DNA of 16,634 nt. Origin: JBOHNM01 sp050730675 (GTDB taxonomy: Bacteria; Planctomycetota; Phycisphaerae; Phycisphaerales; UBA1924). Every line of letters starts with the position of its first letter. Position 1 is the stretch's first letter. A model generated the notes under the pieces. The model had not been told where the DNA came from and ran no database searches. It was given only the letters and a program-made list of their open reading frames with translations. Shown here piece after piece: positions 1-4,976 of this stretch. The position numbers and the translations under genes were made by a program. The stretch spans positions 1 to 16,634 of the forward strand of contig JBOHNM010000093.1 of the NCBI GenBank assembly GCA_050730675.1, read 5' to 3'.

Positions 1-206
1 GTCTTGATCCCCTCGGCCTTCTCGTCGGGAATCTGCGTGTCGAACTGGTCCTCAAGCTCCATCGTCAGTTCGACAATGTCCAGGCTGTCGGCGTTCAGAT
101 CCTTCTGGAAGTCGCTGGTGCGCGAGATCTTCTCCTTCTCGACGCCCAACTGCTTCGAGACGATGTCGAACACCTTTGCTTCAATCTCTTGCTCGGTCAC
201 GGTCAT
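1..206 (-). CDS. acpP: Acyl carrier protein, 3' end cut by window
   Basis: Carries growing acyl chains on a phosphopantetheine arm during type II fatty acid synthesis in the cytoplasm. The first 68 residues are visible, starting MTVTEQEIEAKVFDIV. The prosthetic-group site is the DSLD motif at residues 40-43, with Ser41 as the attachment residue, followed by the acidic recognition helix (VELTMELEDQF) typical of bacterial ACP. Only about the last 10-15 residues should be missing beyond the left edge. The ATG at 206 has GGAG just upstream, though very close to the start. A housekeeping promoter lies immediately upstream at 253-281, so the gene appears to be transcribed independently of the sigma-54 activator gene behind it. 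A fabF gene usually follows but is outside the window. The assignment is secure; a specialised ACP cannot be excluded from the fragment, although the sequence looks like the housekeeping type. Confidence 0.95.
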   Translation of the reverse strand, partial: MTVTEQEIEAKVFDIVSKQLGVEKEKISRTSDFQKDLNADSLDIVELTMELEDQFDTQIPDEKAEGIK

Positions 207-252
207 TCTCCGTAGGAGTCTGTTCGGTCAGCCGCCCGCTGTCGGGGCCTGC

Positions 253-281
253 AATATAGCGGCTTCCCCGGCCCCTGCCAA
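253..281 (-). promoter_or_regulatory. Candidate sigma-70 promoter of the ACP gene
   Basis: On the minus strand TTGGCA (276-281) and TATATT (253-258) are separated by exactly 17 bp. Each hexamer matches the consensus at 5 of 6 positions. The predicted transcription start is near 246, giving a leader of about 40 nt before the ATG at 206. The -35 box begins 4 bp past the stop codon of the activator gene, so the promoter fills the short gap between the two genes. Confidence 0.7.
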
Positions 282-284
282 GCC

Positions 285-1805
285 TCACCCCGCCGCCGAT
301 CGTCGGCCTCGCTTCACTTCCCGCGGACGGGGGATGCCGAACTTATCCATCCGCGACAGCAGCGTGCAAGGGTGAATGTCAAGCTTCTCCGCAGCGCCAT
401 CGGGGCCAAAGACGCGGTAACCGCTCGTCTCCAGAGCGTGCGTGATCTGCAGGCGCTGGAGCTGTTCCAGCGTCAGATCAAGCAGGATGTCCCGTGTCGC
501 GGCCTGCCCCACACCGCCGCCCGAGCCGCCCCCACTAGCGGCCTCGGTTAACGGTGCCTCGGGCAGCTCGATCTCCAGTTCGCTCCCGTCCGAGAGCAGC
601 GTCGCCCGCTCGACGGCATTGGCCAGCTCGCGCACATTGCCGGGCCACGCGTACGCCATGACCCGGCGCAGGCTCCTCTCACTCACCGGCACGACCGGGC
701 GCCCCATCCTCTGCGCCACCCGTGCGTGCAGGTGCTCGACAAGCTCGCGCAGATCCTCCTTGCGATCCCGCAGCGGCGGCACCTCCACACGGAAAACACT
801 CACGCGATAGAACAAGTCCTCGCGGAAACGCCCCCGCTCCACCTGACGCGCCAGGTCCCGGTGCGTCGCCGCGACCAGCCGCACATCCACCTTCACCGTC
901 TCGGCCCCGCCCACTCGCTCAAAGCACCCGTCCTGCAGCACGCGCAGCAGCTTGGCCTGCGATTGCAACGGCAACTCGGCGATCTCGTCGAGAAAGAGCG
1001 TGCCGCCGTCGGCCAGCTCGAATTTCCCCAGCCGCCGGCGGTCGGCGCCGGTAAATGCCCCACGTTCGTGCCCGAACAGTTCCGATTCGATCAGCGACTC
1101 GGGCATGGCCGCGCAGTTCACCGGCACAAACGCCTCCCCCGCCCGGCGCGACGCGGCATGCACCGATCTTGCGACCAGTTCCTTGCCCGAACCCGTCTCG
1201 CCGTGGATCAGTACCGTTGTGCCCGTTGGCGCCACCCGCGTCACCTGGTCGCGCACCCGCCGCAGCGCTGCCGATTGCCCCACCATCTCCGGCTCGCCCT
1301 GGTCCGAAGCAAATTCCTCGCGCAGCGTGTCCAGCCGTGCCCGCACCCGTTCCGATTCCGACAGCCTCGCCCGCAACCGCGCCACTTCCTGCTCCGCCGT
1401 CACGCGCGAGGTGCACTCGGCGACGCCCACCACCACCTCGCATACGCCCGGAGAAAGCCCGAAGACCCGCGCCACCTCCTCTCTCCCCGCCCCTACTGCC
1501 CTCGCCGAAAGATCCACGTGCGCCGTGCGGTCACCCCGCGAAACCTGGGCGCCCCGGATGTAGACCACCCCATCGCCGACCGCGCCACTCAGCACCGCCG
1601 CCAGCGGCGCCAAGGCCGTCCGCCCCGAGAGCACCAGTTCATCCAATGGCCGTCCGAGAATCGCTGTCCCTGGCTCGGCGAGCGTCTCAGCCGCATCCTC
1701 TCCGCACGCAACGACGTTCCTCTGGGAATCCAGCACTACGAGGCTTGATCCCCAAATCGGGCGATGTGGCGTGGAAGACTGGGAAAGGTCTGGTTGGGTC
1801 GCCAT
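285..1805 (-). CDS. FhlA-type sigma-54-dependent transcriptional activator
   Basis: A 506-aa bacterial enhancer-binding protein that should remodel RNA polymerase-sigma-54 at -24/-12 promoters using ATP. Residues 20-75 look like a degenerate PAS sensor, and a short coiled coil follows at 136-165. The AAA+ domain spans about 173-400: Walker A GETGSGKE (202-209), an intact sigma-54 contact loop GAFTGA (249-254), Walker B TLFLDE (269-274), and the WPGNVREL segment (387-394). After a Gly/Ser-rich linker (about 420-435), the C-terminal Fis-type helix-turn-helix (446-491) carries the GPDGAAEKL...TLLSRM pattern seen in FhlA. There is no receiver domain, so activity is probably set by the N-terminal sensor or by gene dose. 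No Shine-Dalgarno precedes the ATG; a -10-like box sits 7 nt before it. The divergent sigma-54 promoter at 1940-1955 is the obvious candidate target. The signal sensed is unknown. Confidence 0.92.
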   Translation of the reverse strand: MATQPDLSQSSTPHRPIWGSSLVVLDSQRNVVACGEDAAETLAEPGTAILGRPLDELVLSGRTALAPLAAVLSGAVGDGVVYIRGAQVSRGDRTAHVDLSARAVGAGREEVARVFGLSPGVCEVVVGVAECTSRVTAEQEVARLRARLSESERVRARLDTLREEFASDQGEPEMVGQSAALRRVRDQVTRVAPTGTTVLIHGETGSGKELVARSVHAASRRAGEAFVPVNCAAMPESLIESELFGHERGAFTGADRRRLGKFELADGGTLFLDEIAELPLQSQAKLLRVLQDGCFERVGGAETVKVDVRLVAATHRDLARQVERGRFREDLFYRVSVFRVEVPPLRDRKEDLRELVEHLHARVAQRMGRPVVPVSERSLRRVMAYAWPGNVRELANAVERATLLSDGSELEIELPEAPLTEAASGGGSGGGVGQAATRDILLDLTLEQLQRLQITHALETSGYRVFGPDGAAEKLDIHPCTLLSRMDKFGIPRPREVKRGRRSAAG

Positions 1806-1812
1806 GTGGATA

Positions 1813-1841
1813 ATTATGGCTCAACACTATTTCACAAACAA
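1813..1841 (-). promoter_or_regulatory. Candidate promoter of the sigma-54 activator, possibly leaderless
   Basis: On the minus strand TTGTTT (1836-1841) and CATAAT (1813-1818) are separated by 17 bp. The -10 box matches 5 of 6 consensus positions; the -35 box is weak (3 of 6). The -10 box ends 7 nt before the ATG at 1805, so the predicted transcription start falls at or next to the start codon and the mRNA would be leaderless. This fits the lack of a ribosome binding site. Confidence 0.45.
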
Positions 1842-1844
1842 GTA

Positions 1845-1876
1845 TGATATGTAATAAATCATTTTATTGAATATCA
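1845..1876. promoter_or_regulatory. 32-bp AT-rich palindrome, candidate activator (enhancer) site
   Basis: The two half-sites are TGATATGTAATAAA and, read on the other strand, TGATATTCAATAAA. Of 16 symmetric base pairs, 12 match as Watson-Crick (positions 1845-1850 with 1871-1876, and 1853-1858 with 1863-1868). Its centre at about 1860.5 lies roughly 105 bp upstream of the predicted start of the sigma-54 promoter, the usual distance for an enhancer-binding-protein site. It also lies just upstream of the -35 box of the activator gene, so it could serve autoregulation. The AT-rich composition contrasts sharply with the surrounding GC-rich DNA. Confidence 0.6.
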
Positions 1877-1939
1877 CTCTTTGTGTTTAGCTTTCGCGCA
1901 GAAATGCCCATTCTGGCAAAAGGGGCGGGATGTGACGTC

Positions 1940-1955
1940 TGGCACATGGGTTGCC
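1940..1955 (+). promoter_or_regulatory. Sigma-54 (-24/-12) promoter
   Basis: The sequence TGGCACATGGGTTGCC has the diagnostic GG (1941-1942) and GC (1953-1954) separated by exactly 10 bp. It matches TGGCAC and TTGC completely and is preceded by the favoured pyrimidine. Taking the C at 1954 as -12, the start is about position 1966, an A. The divergent neighbouring gene encodes a sigma-54 activator with an intact GAFTGA loop, which makes a chance match less likely. The first transcribed stretch has no convincing reading frame but is rich in hairpins and ends at a terminator near 2195. Confidence 0.8.
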
Positions 1956-1965
1956 CTATCCAATC

Positions 1966-2193
1966 AACCGCGTCGGGTCAGTTCGGTCCGAACCGCGGGG
2001 CGGGCTGCACGGAATCAGTGATGTGAACGTGTGACTTCGCCATATCGCCGGCCTTGAACCAGCCGGCACACCCATACGTGGTCAGGGTGAAAACCCGCTC
2101 TGACCGCTTTGCGTCAACGGGCGATGTGTTGTCGCCCAGAGAACGAGGGTCGGAGTGACCATGTGGGCTGGTCACTTCGCCCTCGCTTTCGTT
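1966..2193 (+). ncRNA. Candidate sigma-54-dependent structured small RNA (~230 nt)
   Basis: Bounded by the predicted start of the sigma-54 promoter and the U-tract of an intrinsic terminator. Hairpins read directly from the sequence: CCGCG (1968-1972) with CGCGG (1994-1998) enclosing GTTC/GAAC (1981-1984/1990-1993); GCCGGC repeated at 2047-2052 and 2062-2067; GGTCA (2080-2084) with TGACC (2101-2105) enclosing a GAAA tetraloop closed by GGGT/ACCC (2085-2096); GGGCGA (2119-2124) with TCGCCC (2132-2137); then the terminator stem. I see no start codon with a ribosome site and credible reading frame on the plus strand. It matches no riboswitch, 6S, SRP, tmRNA or RNase P signature that I know. Function is unknown; a regulatory RNA is the simplest reading. 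A long leader of the DUF1444 gene with an attenuator is the main alternative. Confidence 0.6.
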
Positions 2194-2195
2194 TT
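2144..2195 (+). terminator. Strong intrinsic terminator
   Basis: A 16-bp stem forms between 2144-2160 and 2170-2185 with one bulged T at 2150 and a 9-nt loop. CGAGGG pairs with CCCTCG at the base, and GTGACC with GGTCAC at the top. It is followed at once by CTTTCGTTTT (2186-2195). The T-tract is only on the plus side; read on the minus strand the stem is followed by TTCTCTGGGC, so termination should be of rightward transcripts. Confidence 0.75.
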
Positions 2196-2368
2196 GGCCC
2201 GCGTGTTCTCGGCGCTGGCCGACGCCCAATCGCCAATCCTGCGCGTCCGACAACTTTGCCGCGATCGCGCGAATGCCGCGCATCGCGCGCGAGGGTCTGC
2301 GGCTGGTAACGGTTACACCGATGATTCGCGCCGCGTCGCGCGGAACCGGCGAACCGCAACGGTTTATG

Positions 2369-2470
2369 CCCCGAAGGGGATGGTCGATAGAGCGGCGGGA
2401 CCATGTCGCGTCCCCGCCGATGCGCCCGGCTTCCGTGGCGCACAAATGCGTCGGCCGTTCTGACCGACGC
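2369..2470 (+). promoter_or_regulatory. Hairpin-rich leader before the DUF1444 gene
   Basis: Four hairpins are packed into about 100 nt: CCCC/GGGG (2369-2379); GGCGGGAC (2394-2401) with GTCCCCGCC (2410-2418, one bulge); TGCGCCCGG (2421-2429) with CCGTGGCGCA (2433-2442, one bulge); and GCGTCGG (2448-2454) with CCGACGC (2464-2470). The last stem abuts the ribosome site GGAGG (2471-2475). A competing pairing, ATGGTC (2380-2385) with GACCAT (2399-2404), excludes the second hairpin. It could be a regulatory leader or the 3' part of a larger RNA; no known riboswitch class is recognised. The stretch between the terminator and here (2196-2368) holds no gene that I can support, only the short palindrome GTAACGGTTAC at 2306-2316. 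Confidence 0.4.
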
Positions 2471-2487
2471 GGAGGGGTTTGACAAGC

Positions 2488-3306
2488 ATGTCCAGCATGC
2501 CACAGGAACCCGAGGCGTTCGCCGAGCAGGTCGCATTCCTCCTGAAGCGCTTGCAGCCCGACTACGCCATCGATCTCACCGGTCCGCGCGAGCTGATCGT
2601 CAACGGACGACGCCTGGACCTCGAGAACCTCTTCCGCCTCGTCAACCACGACCCCGAACGGGGGACAGAGATCGTCGAGCACTACCTCGACCAGCTCTTC
2701 TCCGGCGAGGCCGCCGCCGTCGGCAACATGAGCTTCGACTCGGTGCGCACGCGCATCATGCCGCGCATCCAGCCCGAGACGATCTTCAACCACCTGTGCC
2801 GCGAGCAGGTCGCGCATGTGCCGTACGTCAACAACACCGCGATCGTGTTCGTGATCGATCTGCCGCAGATGACCATCAGCGTCACCACCGAGCAGATGGT
2901 CCGCTGGGGCGTCTGCGCCGAAGACCTCGACGAACTCGCCCGCCAGAACCTGCGCGGCCAGTCCTCCGAACTCGAACTCCAGGTCGTCACCAGCCGCGAG
3001 GGCGGCAAGGCGATCATCGTCGCCGAGCAGGACGGCTACGACGCCGCACGGCTGCTGCTGGAGAATCTCCACGCACGCCTCGCCCCGCGCCTGGGCGGCG
3101 ACTTCTATGTCGCCACCCCCGCGCGCGACATGTTCGTGGCGATCTCGCCCAAGCCCGATCCGTTCATCCGCCGCCTGCGCGGGCGCGTGGTCGATGACTA
3201 CCGCCGGCTGCCGTACCCCATCACCTCCGAACTCTTCCTGGTGACGCGTGACGGCGTGGCGGGCACTGAACGCACGGTCGAAGGCTTCAATGCGGAAGCG
3301 GCGTAA
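2488..3306 (+). CDS. DUF1444 (YtpQ-like) family protein
   Basis: A 272-aa cytoplasmic protein with no signal peptide or membrane segment. The central and C-terminal parts resemble the DUF1444/YtpQ family: the VPYVNNTAIVFVIDLPQ segment (111-127), the WGVCAEDLDELARQNLR helix (140-156), the AEQDGYDAARLL motif (179-190), and the ITSELFLVTRDGV ending (245-257). The biochemical role of this family is not established. Three in-frame starts exist: TTG 2479, ATG 2488 and ATG 2497. With GGAGG at 2471-2475, TTG 2479 is too close and ATG 2497 too far, so ATG 2488 is preferred, although its 12-nt spacing is slightly long. A structured leader and a possible sigma-54-transcribed RNA lie upstream, so expression may be controlled by RNA structure. 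The reverse strand has a long open frame here that looks like a shadow. Confidence 0.8.
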   Translation: MSSMPQEPEAFAEQVAFLLKRLQPDYAIDLTGPRELIVNGRRLDLENLFRLVNHDPERGTEIVEHYLDQLFSGEAAAVGNMSFDSVRTRIMPRIQPETIFNHLCREQVAHVPYVNNTAIVFVIDLPQMTISVTTEQMVRWGVCAEDLDELARQNLRGQSSELELQVVTSREGGKAIIVAEQDGYDAARLLLENLHARLAPRLGGDFYVATPARDMFVAISPKPDPFIRRLRGRVVDDYRRLPYPITSELFLVTRDGVAGTERTVEGFNAEAA

Positions 3307-3321
3307 GAGGAAGCCGGAAGA

Positions 3322-3412
3322 CGAACAGGCGAGCAGTCGAACAGTGGCAAGGCGCTGCATATTCATATTCCTGACCGCCCACTAGTCGCCTGATCGTCTG
3401 GTCAACTGATCG
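3322..3412. repeat. Inverted octamer-repeat element A
   Basis: Left arm (3322-3344) has three consecutive octamer-like units of the form CGAACAG/CGAGCAG. The right arm (3382-3412) has four units of the opposite orientation (CTAGTCGC, CTGATCGT, CTGGTCAA, CTGATCGC), which read on the other strand as variants of GCGATCAG. The arms are imperfect inverted repeats around a spacer of about 37 bp that includes CATATT twice in tandem. The element fills the gap between the DUF1444 gene and the 157-aa gene. A related element occurs at 4928-4971. Confidence 0.6.
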
Positions 3413-3428
3413 CCTTCTCCCGTACACT
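3399..3428 (+). promoter_or_regulatory. Weak candidate promoter, leaderless start of the 157-aa gene
   Basis: TACACT (3423-3428) ends 6 nt before the ATG at 3435 and matches a -10 box at 4 of 6 positions. TGGTCA (3399-3404), 18 bp upstream, is a weak -35 (4 of 6) inside the right arm of repeat element A. No Shine-Dalgarno is present, so a leaderless mRNA is plausible. The sequence just before the ATG, CGTACACTCCGCCC, resembles that before the permease start at 4908. Confidence 0.35.
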
Positions 3429-3434
3429 CCGCCC

Positions 3435-3908
3435 ATGACGACCGCGACTCAGTCCAACCCCGCCATCGCCCGCGGCATCTTCCGCGAACTCGTTCCCGCG
3501 ACAGCAACCAAGCCCGGGTACATGGTCTTCGAGCTTCCCGGCAGCAGCTACCAGTTGCACCTGATCCCCGCGGCCGAAGTGGACGCGATCCCCGGCAAGC
3601 GGATCCGCGGCATCATCACCTGCAAGGGCCGCCGCGTGGATCAAATGTCGCCCGGCGGCCGCTTCATCGAGCCGCTCTACGGCCGCCCGCGCCGCGTGCA
3701 GGGCGTCGTGATCGCCATCAATCCGGACCGCAACGCGCTGGTGGTGAACGCCGCGGGCGCGATCGCGGTGGATGGGATGGCGCTGCCGATCGTGGTGGAA
3801 CTGACCCACCCCGATCAGCAGGCCAAGGACTTCGCCATCGGCACGATGGTGGGGTGCGATGTGATGGACGGGGCGACGTTTGCGCCAGCGAACGAAGGCG
3901 TCAGGTAA
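3435..3908 (+). CDS. Conserved-looking hypothetical protein, 157 aa
   Basis: I do not recognise a family. The protein is soluble, with no signal peptide or membrane segment, and alternates short hydrophobic strands with Gly/Pro turns (PGYMVFELPGSSYQLHLIP at 27-45, VQGVVIAINPDRNALVVNAAG at 88-108), suggesting a mostly beta fold, perhaps OB-like. Codon use is GC-rich at third positions like its neighbours, and the frame ends cleanly at TAA 3906-3908, which supports a real gene. Its end overlaps the converging permease gene by 8 bp. No ribosome site is visible before ATG 3435; see the leaderless promoter entry. No functional prediction can be made from context, since the neighbours on the same strand are also of unknown role. 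Confidence 0.75.
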   Translation: MTTATQSNPAIARGIFRELVPATATKPGYMVFELPGSSYQLHLIPAAEVDAIPGKRIRGIITCKGRRVDQMSPGGRFIEPLYGRPRRVQGVVIAINPDRNALVVNAAGAIAVDGMALPIVVELTHPDQQAKDFAIGTMVGCDVMDGATFAPANEGVR

Positions 3909-4908
3909 TCCTCGGATCCACCCACCGGTACAGCACATCCACCACAAGGTTGAACAGGATCAGCAGTGTCGCGAAGACCATCACGACGCCGATGATCATG
4001 AACAGGTCCTTGTTGCGAACGGCCTCCACAAAGTGCTGCCCCAGGCCCGGCACGTTGAAGACGCGCTCGACGACGAAACTGCCGGTCATCGCCATGGCGG
4101 TGGCGGGGCCGAGGTAGCTGAGCACAGGGAGGGCGGCGTTCTTGAGGGCGTGCTTGAGCACCACTCGCGTCTCGGAGAGGCCCTTGGCGCGCGCCGTGCG
4201 GATGTAGTCGGCCCCCAGCACCTCGATCATGCCCATGCGCGTCAGGCGGGCGATATACGCCGCGAAGGGGAGGCTCAGCGTGACGGCGGGGAGGATGAGG
4301 CTGCCGGGCGGGTTCCAGCGGGCGACCTCGCCGATGCCGAGCCAGACCGGGAAGACCAATAGCAGCACCATGCCGACCACGAAGCTGGGGAGTGAGATGC
4401 CCAGCAGCGCCACCGCGAGCGTGGCGGCATCGATCAGTGAGCCGGGGCGCATGGCCCCGACCACGCCCGCACCGAGGCCGACGACCAGCGCGATCAGCAT
4501 CGCCGCGGCCCCGATGGTGATCGAGACGGGCAGCGACGAAGCAAGGACCTCTCCGACGCGCCAGTCCTCATACTGCAGGGAAGGTCCGAGGTCGAAGACC
4601 GTCCGCTTAGGCGCGGCGCGCCCGGCATCGATCGCCGCGCGGTCCTCGCGCTGGGCATCGCCGTTGATGTGCTGGCGGGTCCAGCGGATGCCGCTGGCCG
4701 AATCCAGGTACGACCAGTAGAACGACCAGAAGCTGTGAAGGTTGTACTGGCGCTGCAGCGCCTCCTGCACCTGCTGCGGCGGCCGGCGGCCCTCGCCGCG
4801 TTCGAGCGGGTTGCCGGGCACAGCCCATGCCAGCGTCAGCGTCAACGTGTACAGCACCGCAAGGATGAGCGGGAGCTGGAGGAGGCGGGATGAGATGAGG
4901 CGGAGCAT
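3901..4908 (-). CDS. OppB/DppB-like ABC transporter permease
   Basis: A 335-aa inner-membrane permease of the peptide/nickel ABC import family. The first transmembrane helix (about 8-30) with WAVPGNP is typical of OppB. Further membrane segments lie at about 128-152, 160-190, 200-222, 262-282 and 303-327. The ATPase-contacting EAA loop is at about 229-263 (GADYIRTARAKGL then a LP motif at 260-261), and the protein ends VDPRIT as many family members do. Between the first helix and the GDLG-like segment (DLGPSLQY, 106-113) there is a longer hydrophilic stretch (about 55-104) than I expect for the family. The gene follows the binding-protein gene by 68 bp and should be its partner. No OppC permease or ATPase gene follows; the next gene is convergent, so the other subunits must be elsewhere or outside the window. 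No clear ribosome site. Confidence 0.9.
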   Translation of the reverse strand: MLRLISSRLLQLPLILAVLYTLTLTLAWAVPGNPLERGEGRRPPQQVQEALQRQYNLHSFWSFYWSYLDSASGIRWTRQHINGDAQREDRAAIDAGRAAPKRTVFDLGPSLQYEDWRVGEVLASSLPVSITIGAAAMLIALVVGLGAGVVGAMRPGSLIDAATLAVALLGISLPSFVVGMVLLLVFPVWLGIGEVARWNPPGSLILPAVTLSLPFAAYIARLTRMGMIEVLGADYIRTARAKGLSETRVVLKHALKNAALPVLSYLGPATAMAMTGSFVVERVFNVPGLGQHFVEAVRNKDLFMIIGVVMVFATLLILFNLVVDVLYRWVDPRIT

Positions 4909-4927
4909 GGGGGCGGAAGTACGGTGA

Positions 4928-4971
4928 CGAGCAGGCGAACAGATCAGGCTACACGATTCGTCTGGTCGCCT
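4928..4971. repeat. Inverted octamer-repeat element B
   Basis: Left arm CGAGCAGGCGAACAG (4928-4942) and right arm ATTCGTCTGGTCGCCT (4956-4971). GGCGAACAG pairs with CTGGTCGCC at 8 of 9 positions, enough for a hairpin. The octamer units (GCGAACAG, CGAGCAG) are the same as in element A at 3322-3412. It occupies the gap between the binding-protein gene and the permease gene, just upstream of the permease start. No T-tract follows on either strand, so it is not a normal intrinsic terminator. Confidence 0.55.
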
Positions 4972-4976
4972 TGTGA

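Noticed and set aside
1914..1928. TGGCAAAAGGGGCGG as a -24/-12 element
   Set aside because: GG is not followed by GC at 10 bp; only the TGGCA part matches.
3345..3358. TGGCAAGGCGCTGC as a second sigma-54 promoter
   Set aside because: The GG-to-GC spacing is 9 bp rather than 10, and the -12 element lacks TTGC; it also lacks the fifth-position match of TGGCAC.
1978..3366. Long minus-strand open frame antisense to the DUF1444 gene and through the hairpin region
   Set aside because: Over 2488-3306 the plus strand encodes a recognisable family, so the antisense frame there is a GC-rich shadow. Its C-terminal part (about 1978-2100) has protein-like composition, but no separate start with a ribosome site, and it lies on the structured RNA.
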